From IMG/VR virus record IMGVR_UViG_3300020193_000027, positions 1 to 55,715 of that record: a stretch of DNA of 55,715 nt; one strand, 5' to 3'. Position numbers and translations under genes: made by a program. The notes under the pieces were generated by a model. It was not told where the DNA came from. It was given only the letters and a program-made list of their open reading frames with translations, and did no database searches. Below, piece by piece: positions 31,992 through 40,387 of the stretch. Within the stretch, counting starts at the first letter, position 1. Each line of letters starts with the position of its first letter. Source of the DNA: a virus.

Positions 31992-33215
31992 TCAAGTGAA
32001 TGAACGGGAATCGCCAACATAATCTTCTGCGAAGTATGAGAACTCGCAATAGCCCTGAGAACGTAGCGTTCCCGAACTCGCTACGCTCGCAAGATTTGCC
32101 TTTACCAAACCGGCGCTTTTGACAATCAATTCTGATGCAGCAAATGCATCAGACGTTGGTTTAGAGAGACTTGACGCTATCGCGTCTGCTGCCGATGCCG
32201 AATCGCTCGGGTTTCTTAAAAATATAAGAACCCGTTGAAAGTCATCACTGAAAGAAGCCGTGTCCGATACAGTTTTGCCAACCGAGATACTGTCCGTATC
32301 CGTCAGCGAAACTTCATTGGAAACTGGCTTAGTAGACGACTTTTCTGCGAGGTCAATTGCCGAGAAAACTTCTGACAAGATTTTCTCAGACGATTTAGTC
32401 GCGCTGTCTGCAACCTGCAGCGACTCGGTAAACGGCTTTTCAACAGCCCTCACCTGAACATCAGCGAGAGAGCCATCGTCGTTGAAGTAACGGACGTAGT
32501 CGACTTGCCGATAGAAAACATCGCTGACGCCAGCCATTTCGCTGGTCGTCTTGAAGTAGATCATCTCCTGATCATCTTCAATCGTGGCAGCGCCATCGAG
32601 GTCGTCTGTCGCGCTAACACTATCTTGGAGCGGCTTGCTGATGTTTCGATGGGCGAAGTCCGCCGTGACAGCGACATCCGCCAACGTCTTGGCAAACTGT
32701 GTATGCGCCTCATCGATCAGCTGGGCAGCGTCAGATGCGCTCTTGTACACACCTAACGCAGCGTTCTCTGCCACCGTTCCAGCGTCTAACAGCGCCTTTG
32801 CGAAAGCATGTTGCAGGTGATCTGCAGCGCCGGAGTTGTCCTGCAGTGCCTTAGCAAGCAAGTACACGCGGGTTTCTGCCAAGACCGCGCTGTCATGCAG
32901 GTGCTTGGCAAAGCTTAGGAACTGATCATCTGTGATATCGGCGGCATCCGCAGCTGTCTTTTCAAAGTGTGATACGTACCGATCGATTGCGCCAAACGCA
33001 TCCGAGAGCTTTTTGCTCAAGTCACGACGCATCGTGTCGCTGACATCGAATTGGTCAGAGCGCTCCAGATAAATCAGGAATAGACCAATCTCATAGACGA
33101 GCTTGAGCGCGGCTACCTGAATCTTTGCCGATAGAACGCCAGCCGAGGACTTAGCCGCAATCGTGGAGGCTATAACGGCGCTCTTGAGCGCTTGCCATGC
33201 AACGGTCAGTTTCAC
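31992..33215 (-). CDS. Repetitive tail protein (407 aa)
   Basis: After a hydrophobic N-terminal about 50 residues, the chain repeats units of about 25-35 residues with variations of K-x-x-x-D-x-x-x-A-x-D (SKPLQDSVSATDDLDGAA, GKTVSDTASFSDDFQ). The C-terminus SQGYCEFSYFAEDYVGDS is one I recall in other phage tail proteins. The repeats suggest a long fibrous or helical stalk. It overlaps the BppU-like gene by four bases. Confidence 0.7.
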   Translation of the reverse strand: MKLTVAWQALKSAVIASTIAAKSSAGVLSAKIQVAALKLVYEIGLFLIYLERSDQFDVSDTMRRDLSKKLSDAFGAIDRYVSHFEKTAADAADITDDQFLSFAKHLHDSAVLAETRVYLLAKALQDNSGAADHLQHAFAKALLDAGTVAENAALGVYKSASDAAQLIDEAHTQFAKTLADVAVTADFAHRNISKPLQDSVSATDDLDGAATIEDDQEMIYFKTTSEMAGVSDVFYRQVDYVRYFNDDGSLADVQVRAVEKPFTESLQVADSATKSSEKILSEVFSAIDLAEKSSTKPVSNEVSLTDTDSISVGKTVSDTASFSDDFQRVLIFLRNPSDSASAADAIASSLSKPTSDAFAASELIVKSAGLVKANLASVASSGTLRSQGYCEFSYFAEDYVGDSRSFT

Positions 33216-33550
33216 CCAATATCCTCACGGACGCGGAACTTGAGCAGGTCGTACACAGTCTGGCGGGCACCGGTAGAGGACCAGTACACCTCTAATTCTC
33301 CCTCGTAGTCACCGGCATCGACGTTTAGGTCGCCTGACTGCCAAACAATAACTGCCTTGCCAAGCGTAGCTTCTTCAGGATTCACAATACCTTGTCTGGA
33401 GAACAACGGCGTTGTGCCACCTACCGCTCGAAAGTGCAGCGTGACCGTGGCACCTGTGAGGTCAATAATCTCACCCGTGTTTTCATCGGTCAGCGTGACC
33501 CTCACCTGCGGGCGGGTATCGCCCTGAACTAGTTTTATCTTCTCAGCCAT
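33212..33550 (-). CDS. BppU N-terminal-like baseplate protein (112 aa)
   Basis: The sequence LVQGDTRPQVRVTLTDENTG with LTGATVTLHFR and DAGDYEGELEVYW matches the small beta-sandwich of the BppU_N family, which anchors receptor-binding proteins to phage baseplates or tails. Here the domain stands alone. It is followed by the repetitive stalk protein with an ATGA overlap, so the two may form one appendage. Confidence 0.8.
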   Translation of the reverse strand: MAEKIKLVQGDTRPQVRVTLTDENTGEIIDLTGATVTLHFRAVGGTTPLFSRQGIVNPEEATLGKAVIVWQSGDLNVDAGDYEGELEVYWSSTGARQTVYDLLKFRVREDIG

Positions 33551-33625
33551 CCTAACCTCTGGTTGTATAGGTTGAGGTGCCCCGCTTGATATTAGCAGGA
33601 CTAATGTCTAGGTGCACGGAATTGC

Positions 33626-34114
33626 TCATGCCGCCCCCGATAAGTACAGGGCTCTTTCGTCCCGGCGGCGCTTGACTAACCCCGGCAGGACCCGACCACC
33701 GGCCTTGGTCCATTTCAAAAATTCTTCTGCCGCCCCTTCAAAGTCGCCCCGGTTGGTCTTCATACGCAACCCACTGCGCTGCAGATTGCCGAGCCCCACG
33801 TTGAAACTGAAGGAAACCATAGCGTCGAAGATGCCTTGGCGACCAATAGAAGCAGGGCAAAGTCTGGCCACGCCTCGCTCAAACCGCGTAAGGTCTTGAG
33901 CAAGGATAGCGTCCACCTCTCCCATCGTAAGGACGCGATCCCAGCCAGGGGGTATCGGTATATTACGCCGTTCCTCATACTTTATCCTCGTATGGGTTGG
34001 GTCAATTACATGGCCCACGCCCACCGTCCAAAGCAACGCTGGACAGCGGTAAGGCTTAGTCCTCACCCCTTCGTGATGCTTGATCGTTCTAATAACAGCG
34101 GGGGAAACTTTCAC
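33626..34114 (-). CDS. Endolysin, GH24 lysozyme (162 aa)
   Basis: The active-site region HHEGVRTKPYRCPALLWTVG gives Glu15, then 8 residues, Cys24, then 5 residues, Thr30. That is the GH24 triad with Cys replacing the usual Asp, a variant known to remain active in T4-type lysozyme. Later FDAMVSFSFNVGLGNL and LVKRRRDERALYLSG are standard GH24 parts. No signal or anchor is seen, so release should depend on the holin gene directly upstream. Length is normal. Confidence 0.9.
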   Translation of the reverse strand: MKVSPAVIRTIKHHEGVRTKPYRCPALLWTVGVGHVIDPTHTRIKYEERRNIPIPPGWDRVLTMGEVDAILAQDLTRFERGVARLCPASIGRQGIFDAMVSFSFNVGLGNLQRSGLRMKTNRGDFEGAAEEFLKWTKAGGRVLPGLVKRRRDERALYLSGAA

Positions 34115-34596
34115 TTTTTATTAAACGCCTGCGTCCCGAACCAGAAAGCGATAATCGAGGACAGAATTAACATCTCATCATCAGAGAACACGTTCTCCAT
34201 TGCCGTGGCGAACGGGATTCCAGTCGTGTACGCATACCAAACACCTGCAACATTCAGCGCGACTAGCTCCAGCACAAAGATGTAGGTGACGACAGGGCGC
34301 ACCGAGGCGCGTAGGTTAATCATCCATTGGGATGCGCCTTTGCCAATCTCCGTGTCGTGCTGATACAGAGCGACCCGCTCCTCAGCAGAGGTCTCGGTCT
34401 GGATCTGCTCGAGCTTTATCTCCTCGACCTTGGCTTGCGCGATGAAACCGCGTTCGGCCAGGGCGAGCTCCCGCTCCTTTTGCGCCATGACTAGCGCGAG
34501 TTCATGCTTCTTATCTTGTCGGTCTTGAAAGAGGGTCAGTATTTTTGGCAGTCCCCCTGCTAAGAACGAAAGAAATGTACTAACCATGGTCATCAT
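34111..34596 (-). CDS. Holin, 3TM type (161 aa)
   Basis: ATG 34596 (preceded by GAGGGCCTCAAA) is chosen over the longer frame from 34620. An N-terminal hydrophobic stretch (VSTFLSFLAGGLPKILTLF), a long charged coil (residues about 30-85), then two TM helices (PVVTYIFVLELVALNVAGVW and LILSSIIAFWFGTQAF) give the layout of GTA-type 3TM holins. It overlaps the lysozyme gene by four bases, forming the lysis cassette. Confidence 0.85.
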   Translation of the reverse strand: MMTMVSTFLSFLAGGLPKILTLFQDRQDKKHELALVMAQKERELALAERGFIAQAKVEEIKLEQIQTETSAEERVALYQHDTEIGKGASQWMINLRASVRPVVTYIFVLELVALNVAGVWYAYTTGIPFATAMENVFSDDEMLILSSIIAFWFGTQAFNKK

Positions 34597-34609
34597 TTTG
34601 AGGCCCTCA

Positions 34610-37600
34610 CTACATAACAATGTTGTACAACGGCGCGACGTTTTTGATGGTCCTATCTACGGTGAACCCTTGCCCAAACATCTTGTCGACCATTTCAGCT
34701 GTAGGTCCAAGCGCTGTGGCGACGGGGTTTCGCCCCCATTCAGCGCTTTGGTTCATGCTTGACACAATAGCCAATGGACCAGTTAACCCGGTGCGATTAA
34801 ACGCTTCACCAAGATACTCTGGCCAGTCCATGCGGTCTGTTCTAAAGAACCTTTGATTTGCGTCAACACCTGGTAGCAACCAGGCCAAGCCGTACTTTGC
34901 GTACTCACGCAGTTCCATACCGAGCATTGCCAGCGGCAACGTGGCGGCAAGTGGTAGCGCAAGCATCAATAGCATTTGCGCGTTTCTGTCCGCCGTTGAA
35001 TTAGCGGGGTCTAAAACCCCACGAGCGATCGCCTCTCTGCGTATACCGCCAATAATTACCTTGCCGACTGAGTAGAAGTAACCCTTTAACTGCCACACTA
35101 GCGCCCATCGAGGGTCTGAAGCCCACGGCGGACGCTCAGCTGCATTAGGACGAAGAGTAGAAGACTCAACAAACCGTGTGACGGCCTGTGCGACCTTTAT
35201 ACCCTCGGGTGTTGTGAGTGGTCTCCCACTATTAACCCAGGTCATAACCTCGTCGCGCGTCACCCCAAACTCCGCTAGGTACCGCTCTGACCGAGGGTTG
35301 TTAGTCGTGTTCTGCGCATGCGTGATAAGAAATTGAACACCCATGTTAGCTGCAAAAGCACGAGTGAAGTTCGTGAACCAAGTAAGACCGATGGCTTCAA
35401 AGAACTTATCCATGTACCCGCGCACCTGCGGAGTCATAAAGTCCATTTCGGACGAAGACACATAGGCGTTAGCGGCGCTTTCAGATGTAATTACACCAAG
35501 CTCCTTGGCAAAATTTAATGCTTCTTGGCGATTGTTAAATGTCGAAACAAGCTCTTTTAAAGCCATACCGAAAGCTGCAAACTCACGAGAGTTAATCAAC
35601 GGCCCGGCAAGGTCCGTCAAAGAACCAATAAGAGCAAACGGCAAAATAAGAACGATCTGAATGAGTTGCCCCCAGCTGTTAAGCATCCTCATATGAGGAG
35701 AAAGCGGCGGCCGGTACCCGAGGTACATTTCGACGAGCTCAGTCACCCGCGCCTTGTCCTCTGGATTCAAGGTGTTAAGTTGCGCCTCAAGCTTGCTGTT
35801 ACCTTCGTCATCGAGCGTTGCCCGATCAAACTCAACGCGTTTTACGGTGTGGCGCACGTACTCCCAGAAAGACTGCTCTGGCGGAGATAGGAAATCTCCT
35901 AGCTGATCACGGGTAAGATTCTTTGTCAGCTCGAGAGCTTCGACGGCACGTTTAGAAGGCTCAAGAATATCTGCCTGCGGCGCTATGTCATTTTGAATGG
36001 CCGTTTGGATATTCGTGAGGCTACTAACAGAACGTTCTGCTTTGGAACGAGATACGCCGCTACTAACCAACAAGTTGATAAATTCCTGTGGTCGGTTAGC
36101 AATCTCCTGAAGATTAAGTGCGCGAGGGTAGTAGTTTGCTATAAACCCTATTTTCGTCTTCGACGGAGTGATGTAGTCCCGATGCATGTCCTCTAGGAAC
36201 TTTCGAATGGCTAAGGATCTACCACTCAGTGTAGACGTCGGCGCATCACTAGCCGCTTCCGCCCATACATCTTCATTACTACGGGCGTCCTGCACGGACA
36301 TAACATTTTTTTCAAACTTATTATTCAGTTTATTCCAAGCAATCGTCCTGGCCTGGACAAACCCCAACCTAGATTCTGTTGCAGATTGAACGTAGAACAT
36401 GTCAGCAATAACATCGTTGCCAAACGTTCGGATAATTCCGTCTGCAGTACGTATAATGCTAAGTAATGGGCTGAGCTTTGGGTTACGAGCGGCACGCTGC
36501 GCACCGTTAGCTAATCGTTGAACAAGGCTCGGGGTGCCCGCGTTCGTCGTCATGTCATCTAGCTGATAAGCGAATAATCTTTCTGGGAAGCTCAACCCGT
36601 TCTCTGCCACCTGAGTGCGGCGAGACTCGAGCACTGCGTCCATAAACTCCTGAAAGCTTTGATCAACCGCGCCTAACTTACCGCCGAGTCGTTGGCGCAG
36701 ACTCGCGCTAGTCGTTCTCCAAAGTTGTTCAAGACGAGAGACGAACTCCTTAAAGAATCTCTCAACAAGAGTCTTGGGTTGGCTCTTGACCTGTCTTCGA
36801 TATCGTTTGTTTGCCCATAGAGCCACTTGGTCTGAGAACCACTCCTCAAACCCTTTCTCAAAGCCATACTTTTCGCTAAGTCCCTTGAACGAGGATGAGT
36901 TCTTAAAGGCCTTAATCAAACGATCGCGAAGGGCCTTGTTTGTCAGCGCTTTGTCACGCTCCTCTTTGTAGAGGCTATGACCAATTTCGTGCGCAACAAC
37001 CAGCGCGTCCTGCAGAGTGTTCCCGGATTCACGGTAAATGATGACCTTCCCAAGCTCACCAGAAATATGCCGTCCAAGTTTAGAAGGCCTATCTCTCATC
37101 TGATTTAGGCTAAGACGAACTAACGCTAGTCCTTTCGGAAACTCCGCTTCAAGCTGTTCTTGAGACATAGAGCTGAGTTGATCAAACGTGTATATGCGCG
37201 GAGGGTCCTTTAGATTCAGCGTCTTTAAAAGATCATCTATGATCTCTCGAACCATGCTGTTGATTGAGTTTGACACCTGCTCGCGCATGGTGCGCTCTTC
37301 GGCTGCAGGACTAAAAGTGCTCGGAGCCGCACCGCGACGGAGATCGATTGCTGACACAGGCGTGTCAATATTCATCTGAGTAAGCAGCTCATCGCCGCGT
37401 ACTCCTGACTCAATCATTCGGTCAATCTCAGAACGACCGTCAGAAACTTCGTCCGGTCTGTCCAAAAACTCCCTAGCTAAACCGGCTTCGCGTTGTTCTG
37501 CCGTAAGCGGTTCAAACTGCGCCCCCCTAAATAGATCATTTAAAGAGACACGGTTGGTACCAACAACAGCCGCTGTAACATTGCCAAGCTTTTTAGGAAT

Positions 37601-40378
37601 CACTGACGCAGCGGCAGGATTTCGGTCAGGGGTCAACTGGAACCCTGGAAACAAAGACTGCCCATCTATCTGAACGTCGTATCCTTCGATAGCTAGATCA
37701 GCAAGAATTTCAAGCAAGCCTGCACGCGCTGCCGCTTCAGGAGCTAAGAAAGTAGCGCCAGTACGCGGATCTTGACGCATCTGAAAGCCAGCGCCTTCGC
37801 GGCCTTCTACTAATCGCTGACCAGCAGCGGTGAGGTCAACAAGGTTTACTGCAGACTTCTTACCATCCGGCCCGACTACTGCAACGCGAGAGTTGCGAGC
37901 GTACTTACTCTGCCGTGCGCGTTGAACAGCTGCTTGCAAGAACGTCTGCACGTTTACGCGTGTTTCAGTGCCATCTGTGCTTATTGAACGGAAAAGATCA
38001 CCGAAGTCATCGCGAACAATCTGAAAGCCACCATCCGGTGTGTCTTCAATGGATACAGCTGAGTCAGGGTTAGAACGCTGCTCGTTAGCAGCCACGTTCA
38101 ACATGCGTTCATGCATCGCACCAAAGCGACGGTCGTTCCAGTTAGTTTCGCCGAACACGCTCTCAAAGTTAGCGCGGGCCTGAGCGGTGTTATCGAACGT
38201 ACGCGTTGGATCAGCCTTGCGGCCATACGTACGAACAATCGTACGCTGGCCTTCAATAGTCTGAGTACCTGTGGCAAACGTATCTACATCAGTCTGGTCT
38301 TCAGTTCCATCCTGATCAAAGAGCTCCATATCCCGTATCTCAGGCTTCTGCTCAGCCATGAACCGCTTCCGCCGTTCCTCGAGCGCTTTTTCTACAGTGG
38401 TTACGTTGACTCTGTATTTATCTGACCGAAACGTCTGCTGCGCTTTAGCCGTTGCCGCGCCAAGAGTCTGTTCGTTCGTCACCTCTTCCGAGACGACGTT
38501 GCCATCGCTATCTATTACCTGAACAACCTGATCACCTGGCGCAGAATAATCTTTCGTGGCGCTGTAACCGAGAGCTACTGCAAGGGCTTCGTCCGTCGCT
38601 CCGGCTTTAACGACTTCATCGACAATGTCCGCATAGGTAGAAACAATCGTACCTCGGCCGGGAACAAAAGCGATGTATGCAGTTTTACCTCCGAGCGAGT
38701 TCGTCTGCATGATACGGCCGGGTACCGCGCCGTATTCTGGTTTATCCCCCGCAATCCAAACCGCGTTTTTGCCGGTCTCGTCGTCAAACATCGCGCGAAG
38801 TTGCGCGTTGATATCGCGCTGAGACTCGGCGGCTGTAGTTCCAGGGGAAGGTTCGCCAAACTGTTCGGAGTTAACTTTATTGCTTATGAACTGCGACTTA
38901 GCGTCTTCAACCAAACCTTTGGCACGGTCGACAACACTAGACACAGTGTTTTTGAGTCGTGAACTCTGAACAGCGTCCAAAGCCCCACCGATAGCTCCAC
39001 CACCAGCGCCAGGAGCAGCACCGCCAAAGAATCCAACGAATGCTGCTTCAGCAAGACGGAGTTGTGCATCTTGAGCCGTGAACAGCGGGTCAAGATCAGC
39101 GCGGTTAGCAACCGCGATACCTTCCTGAGCTAGTTCAGTCGTTGATTCAATAGCGCCGCCTTTCAGCCCGCCAGCACCAAAGCGTTTAGCGAAGTTCGCA
39201 AACAAGCTTCCTTCGACAGCCGTCCGCTTTGTGGCCTGTCTGCCGAGAAGTTTCAACAGCGCGACTTCGCTGCCTACGCCGATAACAGCCTGCGGCACAC
39301 CCACTGCAGCAGCGCGAAGAGCACTAGCTTCGTCTAGTGGTTGCCCAGAATCTAGCGCCTCAGACAAGTTGCTACCTGACATAGGCGCGAACTCAGCACC
39401 AAATGCACCAGCAACTCCGCCGCGCTTCGCAGCCTGACGGAGCGATCCATATGCAATTTCGGCAATCTGCTGCTCGACGGGGTCAGCCACTCCTCTTGCG
39501 GAGCGCTCGACCGAATCCTTAATGATCCGCTTGGCTACTTGGCGGTTGACCTGGTTAAGTACGCCGCGTCCGACTGTTGCCGCAATCGCACCGGTGCCAG
39601 CGCTAGCAATAGACATAACAGCGGAGGGCAAGACTTGGCCTGTGCCTCGAACCGCTTGGCTTATAAAACCGCCGAACGTTGGTTCGTTGAGGAACTCGGC
39701 GAATGTTTCTAGCCCGGCAAGCGGAGCCGCCGCATCTTCTTCAGCTAAACGGGCGCTGCGTATGTTTGCCGCTGCAGCTTTCTCATCCCCACTGATGGTA
39801 TTCGCAAGGCCTTTGAAGTACTCAAGATCGGACTGAATGCCGATAGCGCCGCTTTGCACAGCAGCGCCAAACTCTTCAGACAGAGTCCCAGGAACTGCCT
39901 TCGGCATCCAAGTTTCGTCGGCGAATAGCTGCGCCTGCCCAGGAATCGGATCTTGGTCAACGGCTCCAGCAAGAAACGCCTGTTGCTGAGCGCGTTGCAT
40001 TGGGGTGCTCGTTGCGGAATCAAACGAGGGCCTTCTCGACGAAGCCGTCTTTGGTGAGACCTGAGTGAGCCGCCGATCAATAGCATTGTCCAACTGGGTC
40101 GGCGTCAAGTTGACAGCGGCAGTCGTAGGCCGACCAACCTCTGTTCGGCCAGCGCCACCTTGCGACTTCTCCCAGTCTTCCTGTTCGAGAAGCTCAACAA
40201 CTGAAAAAGGAGGCGGTCCTTGGTAGTTTGACGGGGCCCTCCAGGTTTTGGCTTTTTCGTAAGGAATCGACCCTGTCCACCTCGGTCGTCCCGTGCTGGT
40301 GTTCTGCTGCGTTGCAGACGGAGCAGGAGGCACCCGCACTCGCTGCCCCGAAAGAAACAACTGGAGCGCATCAGCCAT
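34610..40378 (-). CDS. Giant internal virion (ejection) protein with metallopeptidase (1,922 aa)
   Basis: The largest gene of the window. Near residues 1,125-1,135, VVAHEIGHSLYKEE is an HExxH zinc site, followed about 50 residues later by FEEWFSDQVALWAN, whose Glu is a plausible third ligand. Gly/Ala-rich segments near residues 250-300 and 430-460 (GGAAPGAGGGAIGGAL) are membrane-active-like. The C-terminal end has further hydrophobic segments (MLLMLALPLAATLPLAMLGM). Position just before the lysis genes and after other internal proteins suggests an ejected protein that helps cross the envelope. I looked for T7/N4-type RNA polymerase motifs and found none. Confidence 0.75.
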   Translation of the reverse strand: MADALQLFLSGQRVRVPPAPSATQQNTSTGRPRWTGSIPYEKAKTWRAPSNYQGPPPFSVVELLEQEDWEKSQGGAGRTEVGRPTTAAVNLTPTQLDNAIDRRLTQVSPKTASSRRPSFDSATSTPMQRAQQQAFLAGAVDQDPIPGQAQLFADETWMPKAVPGTLSEEFGAAVQSGAIGIQSDLEYFKGLANTISGDEKAAAANIRSARLAEEDAAAPLAGLETFAEFLNEPTFGGFISQAVRGTGQVLPSAVMSIASAGTGAIAATVGRGVLNQVNRQVAKRIIKDSVERSARGVADPVEQQIAEIAYGSLRQAAKRGGVAGAFGAEFAPMSGSNLSEALDSGQPLDEASALRAAAVGVPQAVIGVGSEVALLKLLGRQATKRTAVEGSLFANFAKRFGAGGLKGGAIESTTELAQEGIAVANRADLDPLFTAQDAQLRLAEAAFVGFFGGAAPGAGGGAIGGALDAVQSSRLKNTVSSVVDRAKGLVEDAKSQFISNKVNSEQFGEPSPGTTAAESQRDINAQLRAMFDDETGKNAVWIAGDKPEYGAVPGRIMQTNSLGGKTAYIAFVPGRGTIVSTYADIVDEVVKAGATDEALAVALGYSATKDYSAPGDQVVQVIDSDGNVVSEEVTNEQTLGAATAKAQQTFRSDKYRVNVTTVEKALEERRKRFMAEQKPEIRDMELFDQDGTEDQTDVDTFATGTQTIEGQRTIVRTYGRKADPTRTFDNTAQARANFESVFGETNWNDRRFGAMHERMLNVAANEQRSNPDSAVSIEDTPDGGFQIVRDDFGDLFRSISTDGTETRVNVQTFLQAAVQRARQSKYARNSRVAVVGPDGKKSAVNLVDLTAAGQRLVEGREGAGFQMRQDPRTGATFLAPEAAARAGLLEILADLAIEGYDVQIDGQSLFPGFQLTPDRNPAAASVIPKKLGNVTAAVVGTNRVSLNDLFRGAQFEPLTAEQREAGLAREFLDRPDEVSDGRSEIDRMIESGVRGDELLTQMNIDTPVSAIDLRRGAAPSTFSPAAEERTMREQVSNSINSMVREIIDDLLKTLNLKDPPRIYTFDQLSSMSQEQLEAEFPKGLALVRLSLNQMRDRPSKLGRHISGELGKVIIYRESGNTLQDALVVAHEIGHSLYKEERDKALTNKALRDRLIKAFKNSSSFKGLSEKYGFEKGFEEWFSDQVALWANKRYRRQVKSQPKTLVERFFKEFVSRLEQLWRTTSASLRQRLGGKLGAVDQSFQEFMDAVLESRRTQVAENGLSFPERLFAYQLDDMTTNAGTPSLVQRLANGAQRAARNPKLSPLLSIIRTADGIIRTFGNDVIADMFYVQSATESRLGFVQARTIAWNKLNNKFEKNVMSVQDARSNEDVWAEAASDAPTSTLSGRSLAIRKFLEDMHRDYITPSKTKIGFIANYYPRALNLQEIANRPQEFINLLVSSGVSRSKAERSVSSLTNIQTAIQNDIAPQADILEPSKRAVEALELTKNLTRDQLGDFLSPPEQSFWEYVRHTVKRVEFDRATLDDEGNSKLEAQLNTLNPEDKARVTELVEMYLGYRPPLSPHMRMLNSWGQLIQIVLILPFALIGSLTDLAGPLINSREFAAFGMALKELVSTFNNRQEALNFAKELGVITSESAANAYVSSSEMDFMTPQVRGYMDKFFEAIGLTWFTNFTRAFAANMGVQFLITHAQNTTNNPRSERYLAEFGVTRDEVMTWVNSGRPLTTPEGIKVAQAVTRFVESSTLRPNAAERPPWASDPRWALVWQLKGYFYSVGKVIIGGIRREAIARGVLDPANSTADRNAQMLLMLALPLAATLPLAMLGMELREYAKYGLAWLLPGVDANQRFFRTDRMDWPEYLGEAFNRTGLTGPLAIVSSMNQSAEWGRNPVATALGPTAEMVDKMFGQGFTVDRTIKNVAPLYNIVM

Positions 40379-40387
40379 AAAATGTCT

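Noticed and set aside
34610-40378. Virion RNA polymerase identity for the 1,922-aa protein
   Set aside because: No T/DxxGR, motif A, B or C pattern of T7/N4 polymerases was found; the HExxH protease site and membrane-like segments fit an ejection protein better.
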